DNA from: JAKLEX01 sp035327525
GTDB taxonomy: Bacteria; Patescibacteriota; Minisyncoccia; Phycocordibacterales; JAACPR01
Assembly: GCA_035327525.1 (NCBI GenBank)
Contig: DAOLDC010000005.1
Span: forward strand, 1 to 32,048
Direction: 5' to 3'
Length of the DNA: 32,048 bases
Of this stretch, positions 1 to 7,439 are shown in pieces. How positions within the stretch are numbered: the first letter of the stretch is position 1; the number at the start of each line of letters is the position of its first letter. The notes under the pieces were generated by a model, which did not search any database, was not told the origin of the DNA, and saw only the letters and a program-made list of their open reading frames with translations. Position numbers and translations under genes: made by a program.

Positions 1-55
1 TTAGACCCTACCTCGTTAGCAGTGAGGCGCTTTCGGCCAGCTCAGCCAACTCTCC
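1..55 (-). tRNA. tRNA-Ser(GCU), 5' part, cut by window edge
   Basis: Read on the minus strand from 55 to 1, the sequence begins with a seven-base acceptor strand (GGAGAGT), a D-arm closed by GCT/AGC, and an anticodon arm CCTCA-CTGCTAA-CGAGG whose loop carries GCT at positions 34-36. The innermost anticodon-stem pair is an A-C mismatch. The start of a variable arm follows (TAGGGTCTAA) and the gene then leaves the window. A serine tRNA reading AGC/AGU is the best fit. The T-arm and acceptor 3' strand cannot be seen. Confidence 0.85.
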
Positions 56-85
56 AAAATAATTCCCAAAAACTTCAACCTCTTG

Positions 86-115
86 TATAATAACCACATT
101 ATCAATAAACTTCAA
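86..115. promoter_or_regulatory. Overlapping divergent promoters of tRNA-Ser (-) and the DUF5652 gene (+)
   Basis: On the minus strand, TTGAAG (115-110), a 17-nt spacer and TATTAT (92-87) form a good sigma70-type promoter about 30 nt upstream of the tRNA-Ser 5' end. On the plus strand TATAAT occupies 86-91, 31 nt before the DUF5652 start codon, with no convincing -35. The two -10 boxes share five bases, so the promoters probably exclude each other. Confidence 0.5.
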
Positions 116-122
116 CAATTTT

Positions 123-422
123 ATGAATTACAACATAACATTTACGGGTAATGAAAATTTAGATTTGATTATTTTTATTTCAATTTTGGTTTGGTCTCTG
201 ATTTGGAAGGGAATTGCATTGTGGATTTCCTCAAAACAAAATGCCAAAATCTGGTTCGTCGCTTTACTTGTCATTAACACTCTTGGAATTTTGGAAATAC
301 TTTACATCTTTATTTTTAGTAAAACAAAGAAAAATTCACTCAGCTCAGAAAATTCAACAGGTTCGACAGATTCATCAAATTCAATTGCGTCAGATAACAA
401 TTCTGCCAATATTTCTAATTAA
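123..422 (+). CDS. DUF5652 family small membrane protein
   Basis: This 99-residue protein has two predicted membrane segments (about residues 15-34 and 43-64). Between and after them is the pattern LWISSKQNAKIWFVALLVIN followed by TLGILEILYIFIF, which I recognise as the DUF5652 signature common in Patescibacteria. The tail (residues 70-99) is rich in Ser and Asn and probably disordered. The function is unknown. It is transcribed away from tRNA-Ser and converges on the comF-like gene. There is no Shine-Dalgarno sequence; a plus-strand TATAAT lies 31 nt upstream. Confidence 0.75.
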   Translation: MNYNITFTGNENLDLIIFISILVWSLIWKGIALWISSKQNAKIWFVALLVINTLGILEILYIFIFSKTKKNSLSSENSTGSTDSSNSIASDNNSANISN

Positions 423-472
423 TAGGTTGCAGTAGTAATTAATACATCACAGTAATTAATGCGCTGGGGTAA

Positions 473-1399
473 TTAATGTGCAACAGTAATTGCGACAACT
501 TCTTTTGCTCCAGCAACAAACAAGCATTTTGCAATTTCTGTGAGAGTTGCGCCGGTTGTAAAAACATCATCAACTAAAACAATTTTTTTACCAAAAACTT
601 TTTCCGGCAAAACAACATCGAATACTCCTGAAATTTTTTTGAATCTCTGGTCGCGATCTGACCACGATTGTTTGTCCTGATAAATTTTTCGAACAATTAT
701 TTCCGATTCATATTGTAAATTCAAATTTTTTTCGGCGTTATTCACCACACCTCTTATGTTTGCCCCACCTACCACATTCGCCACACTCACAATCTTCATA
801 ATTTCCTCGCATAGCAATTCGCATTGATTGAATCCGCGCTCGCGTCGCCTTTTTTTGTGAATTGGTACCGGAATTAATAAAATTTTTTCGCCGAGTAAAT
901 CAGTTGCCGATTTGTCTTCAAATTTCACCGCCGATTCCGAAGCCGATTCCGCCACCGTCGCCACCGATTCATTTTTCATCATTGACGCCACCTTTTTAAT
1001 TTCCTCAAACAAAAAAACCGCAAACACTTTTGCATATTTTTTTTGACCTCGAAACTTGATTTGCCCAACCATTTCCTTGATGAGCGGATTTTTGTAGGAA
1101 AAAATGTTAATGATTTTGAATTTTTTTGTTTCAAACGCCCTTACCTCGAATTTTTTCGCCACGTGTGCTTTTGTTCCGAATGCCTTTGTCCCGCACGCCT
1201 TTGTCGCGTGTCCTTTTGATTTTTCGCCGTCTTCACTTTCTCCAATATTTATTTTACGAACCTTTTCAGACAACTTCTTTTGAGAAGAATAGATAACTCT
1301 ACATCTTTCAATCAGTTCTGACTCTGATAAATTCTGTAATTCTCGCGCCACAACCGATTCTGGAAAAATTATATTTAATAACAAATGTATTATTTTCAA
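473..1399 (-). CDS. comF: ComF-family phosphoribosyltransferase-like protein with repeat inserts
   Basis: ComF/ComFC proteins are cytosolic phosphoribosyltransferase-fold proteins needed for natural transformation. The signature is clear at the C-terminus: the PRPP-binding loop KIVLVDDVFTTGAT (about residues 269-282), and upstream PVPIHKKRRRERGFNQ, the ComF P-[VL]-P-x(8-9)-R-G-[FY]-N-Q motif. The N-terminal LLNIIFPE start is also typical, but the CxxC zinc finger that normally follows is gone; only Cys33 remains in that region. Three low-complexity inserts lengthen the protein to 308 aa against roughly 200-240 in the family: a pentapeptide repeat (66-95), an Ala/Ser/Glu stretch (about 142-167) and a Val/Asn/Gly stretch (about 205-225). 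The start is TTG, chosen because the N-terminal family motif follows at once. The gene diverges from the pilus operon with only 24 bp between start codons. Confidence 0.82.
   Translation of the reverse strand: MKIIHLLLNIIFPESVVARELQNLSESELIERCRVIYSSQKKLSEKVRKINIGESEDGEKSKGHATKACGTKAFGTKAHVAKKFEVRAFETKKFKIINIFSYKNPLIKEMVGQIKFRGQKKYAKVFAVFLFEEIKKVASMMKNESVATVAESASESAVKFEDKSATDLLGEKILLIPVPIHKKRRRERGFNQCELLCEEIMKIVSVANVVGGANIRGVVNNAEKNLNLQYESEIIVRKIYQDKQSWSDRDQRFKKISGVFDVVLPEKVFGKKIVLVDDVFTTGATLTEIAKCLFVAGAKEVVAITVAH
1115..1204 (-). repeat. Six tandem 15-bp units encoding a pentapeptide repeat in comF
   Basis: Residues 66-95 of the ComF-like protein read as six consecutive five-residue units: TKACG, TKAFG, TKAHV, AKKFE, VRAFE, TKKFK. 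The pattern is T/A/V-K/R-A/K-aromatic-small or charged. At DNA level the first three 15-bp units are the most alike and the later ones have diverged. The block lies between the degenerate zinc-finger region and the phosphoribosyltransferase fold and makes a basic linker. Confidence 0.8.
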
Positions 1400-1403
1400 A
1401 TTA

Positions 1404-1418
1404 ATTTTATGATATAAT
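1404..1418. promoter_or_regulatory. Divergent promoter elements for pilM (+) and comF (-)
   Basis: Plus strand: extended -10 TGATATAAT (1410-1418) ends 5 nt before the pilM ATG at 1424. Minus strand: TAAAAT (1409-1404) lies 4 nt before the comF TTG. Neither has a convincing -35 box. The spacing predicts transcription starting at or almost at the start codons, and the two elements overlap or abut, so the genes may be reciprocally transcribed. Confidence 0.5.
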
Positions 1419-1423
1419 TAAAA

Positions 1424-2539
1424 ATGCAAATTATGTCATTTCAAATTGATAAATTCTTTAATAGTTTTTCTAAAAAAACTGATGATAGTGCGATTGGTGT
1501 AGATATTGGCTCGTCTTCTATCAAAATTGTTGAGATAAAAAAGAAGCACGATAGAGCTGTTTTGCATACTTATGGTGAAATAGCCCTAGGACCTTATGCT
1601 GGAACAGAAATCGGCCGAGCGACAAAACTGACAAATGACAAATTAATAGAAGCCTTGAAAGATGTTTTGACTGAATCAAAAGTTACCACAAAAGTCAGTG
1701 CTGTTTCTATTCCAATGAGATCTAGTATGGTTTCAATATTTAGTATGCCAATGATGGGTGACAAACAGTTGGCGCAAATGATTCCAATAGAAGCTAGAAA
1801 ATATATTCCAGTTCCAATTGGAGAAGTTTCTCTGGATTGGTTTGTTGTTCCAAATGATTCAGATGATTCTGCTGACAAAAAAACTAGAAAAATTGTAGAA
1901 GTAATGGTTGTTGCAATTCATAATGATGTTCTGGCTGATTACAGCACAATTGTTTCCGGTTCTCAATTACAAACTTCTTTTTTTGAAATAGAAATGTTTT
2001 CAACAATTCGAGCCGTTGTCGATTCGACAGACAATGCTCCAGTTATGATTATCGACATCGGTGCCAGCGCCACAAAAATCTACATTGCCGAAAGGGGAGT
2101 AATTAGGGATTCTCATACTATCAATAGAGGCTCACAAGAAATTACATTGAACATTGCTCAAACATTGGGGGTCAACGTTGATTTTGCGGAAAAACTAAAA
2201 AGAAATTACGGTTCAAATGACGAAAAACAAGATAGAGTTTTGAAAGGGGCAATTGACTGGATTTTTGATCCGATTTTTTTGGAGGCAAAAGATGTTTTGT
2301 TAACTTTTCAAAAAAAGAATAACAAAATTGTTTCAAAAGTTATTCTTGCTGGAGGAGGTTCGCTACTGAATGGTTTATCCAAAAAAGCACAGGACAAAAT
2401 TCAAATTGAATCAACATCGGGAGATCCATTTTCAAAATTAGAAGTTCCCGCTTTTCTTGTCGATATTTTGCGTCAGAACGGTGCCGGATTTACTTCTGCA
2501 ATCGGAATTGCCTTACGAAAACTACAGGAAATGGATTAA
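1424..2539 (+). CDS. pilM: Type IV pilus assembly protein PilM (actin-like ATPase)
   Basis: PilM is a cytoplasmic actin-fold ATPase that binds the N-terminus of PilN and links the inner-membrane alignment complex to the motor. The phosphate-1 motif AIGVDIGSSSIKIVEIKK is at residues 23-40, phosphate-2 (MIIDIGASATKIYI) at about 208-221, and the adenosine loop VILAGGGSLLNGL at about 307-319. Length (371 aa) is near the family norm of about 350. It is the first gene of the pilus operon. A second in-frame ATG at 1433 could be the true start: transcription from the TATAAT at 1413-1418 would begin at about 1424-1426, close enough to remove the first ATG. Confidence 0.92.
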   Translation: MQIMSFQIDKFFNSFSKKTDDSAIGVDIGSSSIKIVEIKKKHDRAVLHTYGEIALGPYAGTEIGRATKLTNDKLIEALKDVLTESKVTTKVSAVSIPMRSSMVSIFSMPMMGDKQLAQMIPIEARKYIPVPIGEVSLDWFVVPNDSDDSADKKTRKIVEVMVVAIHNDVLADYSTIVSGSQLQTSFFEIEMFSTIRAVVDSTDNAPVMIIDIGASATKIYIAERGVIRDSHTINRGSQEITLNIAQTLGVNVDFAEKLKRNYGSNDEKQDRVLKGAIDWIFDPIFLEAKDVLLTFQKKNNKIVSKVILAGGGSLLNGLSKKAQDKIQIESTSGDPFSKLEVPAFLVDILRQNGAGFTSAIGIALRKLQEMD

Positions 2540-2585
2540 AAGTTTTTATCCAAAAAAAAGATATCAACAAAAAAACTGGATAAAG

Positions 2586-2615
2586 TTGTTTGCATTACAA
2601 AATTTGTAGTATAAT
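2586..2615 (+). promoter_or_regulatory. Internal promoter before pilN
   Basis: TTGTTT (2586-2591), an 18-nt spacer and TATAAT (2610-2615) lie in the 93-nt gap between pilM and pilN. The pilN ATG is 17 nt downstream of the -10, giving a leader of roughly 10 nt. This would allow pilN and later genes to be transcribed independently of pilM. Confidence 0.5.
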
Positions 2616-2632
2616 TAAAAACATAAAGTTCC

Positions 2633-3247
2633 ATGCCAGAGCAAAATTTCAAAACTTCATTCATACCAAGCAAACCAATTCAACCAATCAAGAAGGGTGG
2701 CAACCTTGGAGGTGGTAGTGGTTTCGGTAGTATTATCAATATTATCGCAATAGTTATATTTTTATCTACAATAGTTGTTTCTGTTGGAGTTTATGTTTAC
2801 AAAATTAGCCTCAACAATGTAATCGAAAAACAAAATGAGGAATTTATTGCAATTAGAGCATTACTGGATTCTCCGGTTATAAAGGACGCAGATAGGCTAA
2901 ACACAAAAATAAATAATATCAAATTAATTTTGGAGAATCACATTGCTCCATCAGAAATCTTGGAATTATTACAAAGCACAACTCGTCAAACTTTGAAATT
3001 TGATACATTAACATACAAAAGAGAATCACCAACTGGAGCATCCATAGTAATTGCTGGCCAGGCAAAAGGTTTCGAAACAATCGTTTTGCAATCTGACTCT
3101 TATAGCAAAACACGATTACTAAAAGATGTTTTGTTTACAGGATTACAGCCAGGAAACGATGGGGTCGGTGTTAGATTTAACCTTAGCGCAATTGTCGATA
3201 ACGATCTTATTTTATACAGCAAAATGTTAGCAAAACAACAAAATTAA
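2633..3247 (+). CDS. pilN: Type IV pilus inner-membrane protein PilN-like
   Basis: This 204-aa protein has a short Pro/Gly/Lys-rich cytoplasmic N-terminus (1-34), one membrane helix (about 36-58) and a periplasm-side domain starting with a helix rich in Glu, Asn and Lys. That is the PilN architecture. Position between pilM and pilO supports the call. The canonical PilN N-terminal INLLP motif that contacts PilM is not evident, so the PilM contact may be altered. The gene is 4 nt upstream of pilO and is probably cotranscribed with it. Confidence 0.75.
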   Translation: MPEQNFKTSFIPSKPIQPIKKGGNLGGGSGFGSIINIIAIVIFLSTIVVSVGVYVYKISLNNVIEKQNEEFIAIRALLDSPVIKDADRLNTKINNIKLILENHIAPSEILELLQSTTRQTLKFDTLTYKRESPTGASIVIAGQAKGFETIVLQSDSYSKTRLLKDVLFTGLQPGNDGVGVRFNLSAIVDNDLILYSKMLAKQQN

Positions 3248-3251
3248 AAAT

Positions 3252-3836
3252 ATGAAATCTTTCACACCATTATTATTAATAGCACTATCTGTTGGATTGT
3301 TTTTTGCTTTTATCGATCCTCAATATTCAGAAATAAAAACTATTAGAGAAAGAATAAACATAAACAAACTTACAATTGAGTCCGGTAATCAATTGAGAGA
3401 CAAACAGGTCAAAATAAGTGATGATTACAAACAAATCAGTCAGGAACGCAGAGATGATCTGAACAAAATTCTTCCTGATGCAGTTGATAATGTTAGATTA
3501 ATTTTGGACATAAACAATATTGCTAGCGAAATAAACGAATTAGCAACGGATGGTGGAATAAATATTTTGAATATCAACGTTGGTGGAGATAGGCAGGCAT
3601 CTGGTCAGGATTCCAGACAAATAGTTCAGGGCGTTGGAACAGCAACATTTGGAACAGTTCAATTAGGATTTTCTATCGAAGGAGGTTACGAAAGTTTCAA
3701 GGAATTTTTGAGACAATTAGAAAAATCTCTTCGAATAGTGGATGTCATTGATTATAGTATCGGTTCTGGAAAAATTGTTAATGGTCGACAAGTTTTTAGT
3801 TATTCAATTACAATTAACACCTATTGGTTAAGATAA
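3252..3836 (+). CDS. pilO: Type IV pilus inner-membrane protein PilO-like
   Basis: A short N-terminus, one membrane helix (about 5-20), a coiled-coil-prone helix (about 25-80, rich in Lys, Glu and Gln) and a C-terminal ferredoxin-like domain containing the GYESFKEFLRQLEKSLRIVDV pattern typical of PilO. PilO pairs with PilN in the alignment complex between motor and outer parts. At 194 aa it is of usual length. The ATG is preceded only by an A-rich stretch, with no Shine-Dalgarno sequence. Confidence 0.82.
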   Translation: MKSFTPLLLIALSVGLFFAFIDPQYSEIKTIRERININKLTIESGNQLRDKQVKISDDYKQISQERRDDLNKILPDAVDNVRLILDINNIASEINELATDGGINILNINVGGDRQASGQDSRQIVQGVGTATFGTVQLGFSIEGGYESFKEFLRQLEKSLRIVDVIDYSIGSGKIVNGRQVFSYSITINTYWLR

Positions 3837-3837
3837 T

Positions 3838-4221
3838 ATGTCACAAGGAACAAAAAAAATAATAATAGTAGCGTTGATACTGGTCTTGGGATTTTTTATT
3901 TATAATTTTGCAAGTTCTGGAAGTAGAAATTCAAATACAACATCACTTCAAATTACCCAAAGACAAAATGTTGATATATTGAGTGCCGAAATAAAACGCG
4001 CATTACGAAGTGTTGACGCAATAGATTTAACAGAAAACAGATTGAATAGGGATATTTTTGGAAATCCTGTTTACAATTCTTTGGTGGATCATAATACAGT
4101 TACTCCAGAGGAACCAACTGGCAGAATCAATCCGTTTTTGCCCTACATAACTATTTTCAGTCAAATTCAAATTCCTGGGCAGGGAGTTGGACAAGTTGAA
4201 GTGGTTGGTGGGGATAATTAA
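3838..4221 (+). CDS. Small membrane protein in PilP position of pilus operon
   Basis: This 127-aa protein has one N-terminal membrane helix (about 7-24) and a short extracytoplasmic part. It contains FGNPVYNSLVDHN (about 75-87) and EPTGRINPFLPY (about 92-103); the GR-x-NPF pattern resembles the short conserved tract seen in PilP and in small proteins of other CPR pilus operons. It sits one base after the pilO stop and 11 nt before pilB, where PilP occurs in other bacteria. It is too short for the whole PilP HR domain and lacks a lipobox. I treat it as a PilP-like analogue without certainty. Confidence 0.6.
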   Translation: MSQGTKKIIIVALILVLGFFIYNFASSGSRNSNTTSLQITQRQNVDILSAEIKRALRSVDAIDLTENRLNRDIFGNPVYNSLVDHNTVTPEEPTGRINPFLPYITIFSQIQIPGQGVGQVEVVGGDN

Positions 4222-4232
4222 CAAAAAAATAA

Positions 4233-5942
4233 ATGGCATTAATTGACTTTCTAGTCGAAAAAAAAATCATTAATCAAAATGATGCAGAAAAAATAATCGC
4301 CGAAACAAGTCGTTCGGGTGAGAATATTTCTACTGTTTTGTTAAAACATGACATAAATCCTCAAAAGCTATTAGAACTAAAAAGTGAATATTACAAAATT
4401 CCAATTGGAAAAGCGGATGCAAAAAGTATTCCCTTTGATTTGTTGAAATATGTTCCAGATGATTCTGTCAGACATTATCAATTTGCACCAATCGGTAAAA
4501 CAGATGGAATTTTGGAAATTGGAATGGTTGACCCAAGCAACATAAAAGCTCGTGATGCCTTGAATTTTATTTCAGCAAAAGAAGACACACCATTCAAAAT
4601 TTTTTTGATATCAGAACAGGACCTAGAGGATATTTTGGAGGTTTATAAAGGTCTTTCTGGAGAAGTTACAAAAGCTTTGGGTGAATTAGAAATGAATTTA
4701 TCAGATGAAGATATTTTGCCAGCAAAAAAATCTAATGACAAAAAAGACGATACAAAAATAATAGAGGATGCGCCTGTTACAAAAATTGTCGCAACAATAT
4801 TGAGATATGCTGTCGAAGGTGGTGCATCAGATGTTCATATAGAGTCAATGAAGGATAAAGTCAGGGTTCGTTTTCGAGTGGACGGTGTTTTGAATACTAG
4901 CCTAGTTTTGCCCGCAAAAGTTTTGTCAGCACTAATTGCTCGAGTCAAGATTTTGTCCCAAATGAAATTGGACGAAAAAAGAAAACCTCAAGACGGTCGT
5001 TTTTCTGCCAGAATAGAAAATAGAAAAGTTGATTTTCGTGTTTCTACTTTCCCATCTTATTATGGTGAAAAAGTCGTGATGAGAATTCTTGATCAGGAAA
5101 AAGGTATAAAAAGTATCGAAGAAATAGGTCTAAGTGAAATAAATTATCAACTTTTGAAAAAGGCAATCCAAAAACCCTACGGTATGATTTTGATTTCTGG
5201 TCCAACTGGTTCTGGAAAATCCACAACACTTTATTCTGTTCTAAAAGAAATTGATAGCGATGTTCAGAATGTTTTGAGTCTAGAGGACCCAGTCGAATAC
5301 AGTATCGATGGTATTAGTCAGTCGCAAGTTTTTCCAGAAATTGGATATACTTTTGCAACAGGTTTGAGAACGACATTGCGCCAGGATCCAGACATTATAA
5401 TGGTTGGTGAGATTCGAGATTCTGAAACAGCAAAATTGGCAATTCAGGCTGCTCTGACAGGACATTTGGTCTTGTCGACAATACACACCAACACAGCAGC
5501 TGGAATAGTTCCTCGCCTTATAGACATGGGAGTAGATCCATACCTGATTGCACCAACATTGATATTGGGAGTTGCACAGAGGTTGGTTAGAAAAATCTGC
5601 CCTGATTCTGGAGAGTCGGTTCCGATTGATGGTAGTATCAAACAGATGATCGACAAACAATTTTCTGATTTACCAGATGAGTTCAAGAAAAATATTCCAA
5701 GTTCTACCGAATTTCTAAAAATAAAACCAACACCAACTTGCCCAACAGGAACTCGTGGTCGTGAGGCGGTTTTTGAAATGTACGAAATGGATCGAGATTT
5801 GGAGCAAGTTATACTGAATAATCCAACAGAGAATGCAATATATGATCAGGTTAGAAAAAAGGGTATGTTCACCTTGAAAGAGGATGCTATAATAAAAGCA
5901 ATGAAGAAACAAATTCCTTTTGAGGAGATAAATAAACTTTAA
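4233..5942 (+). CDS. pilB: Type IV pilus extension ATPase PilB
   Basis: A secretion-superfamily ATPase that powers pilin polymerisation at the inner membrane. The N-terminal GspE/MshEN domain spans about 1-145, followed by a charged linker (155-180) and the motor domain. Walker A GPTGSGKS is at 323-330, the Asp box around EDPVEY at 351-356, Walker B DPDIIMVGEIRD at 385-396 and the His box GHLVLSTIHTN at 410-420. Length (569 aa) matches PilB. The tetracysteine zinc site of PilB/GspE is degenerate: only Cys456 and Cys503 remain of the two CxxC pairs. The ATG at 4233 is 11 nt after the previous stop. Confidence 0.95.
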   Translation: MALIDFLVEKKIINQNDAEKIIAETSRSGENISTVLLKHDINPQKLLELKSEYYKIPIGKADAKSIPFDLLKYVPDDSVRHYQFAPIGKTDGILEIGMVDPSNIKARDALNFISAKEDTPFKIFLISEQDLEDILEVYKGLSGEVTKALGELEMNLSDEDILPAKKSNDKKDDTKIIEDAPVTKIVATILRYAVEGGASDVHIESMKDKVRVRFRVDGVLNTSLVLPAKVLSALIARVKILSQMKLDEKRKPQDGRFSARIENRKVDFRVSTFPSYYGEKVVMRILDQEKGIKSIEEIGLSEINYQLLKKAIQKPYGMILISGPTGSGKSTTLYSVLKEIDSDVQNVLSLEDPVEYSIDGISQSQVFPEIGYTFATGLRTTLRQDPDIIMVGEIRDSETAKLAIQAALTGHLVLSTIHTNTAAGIVPRLIDMGVDPYLIAPTLILGVAQRLVRKICPDSGESVPIDGSIKQMIDKQFSDLPDEFKKNIPSSTEFLKIKPTPTCPTGTRGREAVFEMYEMDRDLEQVILNNPTENAIYDQVRKKGMFTLKEDAIIKAMKKQIPFEEINKL

Positions 5943-5944
5943 TT

Positions 5945-5953
5945 TGATATAAT
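5945..5953 (+). promoter_or_regulatory. Extended -10 before the pilus response regulator
   Basis: TGATATAAT lies in the 18-nt gap between pilB and the response regulator, 7 nt before its ATG. The nearest -35-like hexamer (TTGAGG, 5920-5925) is 22 nt away and so badly placed. The site fits the extended -10/short-leader pattern seen across the window. Confidence 0.4.
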
Positions 5954-5960
5954 AAATAAT

Positions 5961-6359
5961 ATGAATGATTCAATGAAAATAAAAATAATGATAGTTGATG
6001 ATGACAAATTCCTTTTGGATATGTATGCCAGAAAGTTTTCACAAAAAAACTATGATCCACACACAACAGTTGGTCCAGAAGAAGCAATCGAAAAGCTAAA
6101 AAGCAAGGAATTCGAACCAGATGTATTACTATTTGATTTGATAATGCCGAAAATGGACGGTATTGAAATGTTCAAAATAATAAAAGCCCAAAATTTGTCG
6201 CCAAAATCAATAAATATAATTTTGTCTAATCAGGGCCAACAAACAGATTTGGATAAAGTAAAAGATCTTGGAGTTGACGGCTATATTATAAAAGCATTAC
6301 ACACACCAACAGAAGTGGTAGAACAAGTTACGGAGATATTTAACAAAAAAAATAAATGA
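5961..6359 (+). CDS. Single-domain response regulator (CheY-like receiver)
   Basis: A stand-alone receiver domain of 132 aa with no output domain. Acidic pocket residues are Asp13-Asp15 (IVDDDKF), the phosphoacceptor is Asp59 (LLFDLIMPKMDG), the switch Ser is Ser89 (IILSN) and the conserved Lys is Lys111 (YIIKA). It lies between the extension ATPase pilB and the retraction ATPase pilT and overlaps pilT by 4 nt (ATGA), so its level is coupled to pilT. It presumably tunes pilus motor switching or twitching direction by analogy with PilG/PilH, but no cognate kinase is in the window. ATG at 5973 is an alternative start. Confidence 0.88.
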   Translation: MNDSMKIKIMIVDDDKFLLDMYARKFSQKNYDPHTTVGPEEAIEKLKSKEFEPDVLLFDLIMPKMDGIEMFKIIKAQNLSPKSINIILSNQGQQTDLDKVKDLGVDGYIIKALHTPTEVVEQVTEIFNKKNK

Positions 6360-7423
6360 CAGCCGAATACAAAAACAAATTAAGCGACCTGATAGATATT
6401 GTTGTAAAACAAGGAGCTTCTGATTTGCATATTTCCGAAGGTAGACACCCAACTGTCAGGGTCAATGGTGATCTAAATCCAATAGTCAAATACGAACCTT
6501 TTTCAAAAGAGGAGGTCAAGGGAATTCTATACGAAATGTTATTGGATTCATTCAAGCAAACTTTTGAGAAAAATCAGCAAGTCGATTTTTCTTATGCTAC
6601 TGATAATGGAACTAGATTTCGTGGAAACGGCTTTATTCAGCAGGGCAAATTAGGAATTGTCATGAGACTGATACCTAATGTTATCAAACCAATTTCCGAA
6701 CTCAATCTACCACCAATCCTGGAAACATTTTCTAGAAAAAAACAAGGATTTTTTCTATGTGTTGGTCCGGTCGGTCAAGGAAAATCTACAACACTTGCCT
6801 CAATGATTGATTTGATAAATACCGAGAGACCAGAACACATTATTACAATCGAGGATCCTGTCGAATATGTTTATACTCCCAAGCGTTCAATGATTGATCA
6901 GAGAGAAGTCGGAATTGATACACCCAGTTTTTATGATGCACTAGTTGGAACATTCAGGCAGGATGTCGATGTTATTTTGGTTGGAGAAATGCGAGACAAA
7001 AATACAATTTCCGCTGCGGTAACTGCTGCCGAAACAGGTCATTTGGTCTTTTCAACACTTCATACCAACAATGCATCGCAAACAATTGATAGAATTATTG
7101 ACAGTTTTGCATCAGATCAGCAGGCACAAATCAGATTGCAATTGTCGTCATCATTGATCGGTGTTTTTTCACAAAGATTGATTCCTAGAATTTCTGGTGG
7201 AATGATTCCAGCATATGAATTATTGATAAACAATAATGCTGTTTCAAACTTGATTCGCGAAAAAAGAACTCACGAAATAGATACCGTGATAGAAACTGGT
7301 GCAGAATCTGGAATGATTGATATGAACAGAACTTTGGCAGATATGGTTAGGCGCGGTGAAATTTCTCCAGAAAATGCTTTCCTAAATTCGTTCCGACCAA
7401 AAGTGTTAGAGAGAATGATTTAA
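6356..7423 (+). CDS. pilT: Type IV pilus retraction ATPase PilT
   Basis: A hexameric AAA-like ATPase that depolymerises pili, enabling twitching and DNA uptake. N-terminal PAS-like domain (about 1-105) with GASDLHISEG (20-29); Walker A GPVGQGKS (137-144); Asp box EDPVEY; Walker B with ILVGEMRD; His box GHLVFSTLHTN. The retraction-specific C-terminal AIRNLIRE helix appears as AVSNLIRE, which separates PilT from PilB. At 355 aa it has the usual length. It overlaps the response regulator stop by ATGA and is followed 16 nt later by pilC. Confidence 0.95.
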   Translation: MTAEYKNKLSDLIDIVVKQGASDLHISEGRHPTVRVNGDLNPIVKYEPFSKEEVKGILYEMLLDSFKQTFEKNQQVDFSYATDNGTRFRGNGFIQQGKLGIVMRLIPNVIKPISELNLPPILETFSRKKQGFFLCVGPVGQGKSTTLASMIDLINTERPEHIITIEDPVEYVYTPKRSMIDQREVGIDTPSFYDALVGTFRQDVDVILVGEMRDKNTISAAVTAAETGHLVFSTLHTNNASQTIDRIIDSFASDQQAQIRLQLSSSLIGVFSQRLIPRISGGMIPAYELLINNNAVSNLIREKRTHEIDTVIETGAESGMIDMNRTLADMVRRGEISPENAFLNSFRPKVLERMI

Positions 7424-7439
7424 TAAAACAAAAAACAAC

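Noticed and set aside
2546..2583. Hairpin TTATCC/GGATAA after pilM as a terminator
   Set aside because: Short stem with a loop of more than 20 A-rich bases and no following T tract; the operon probably reads through.
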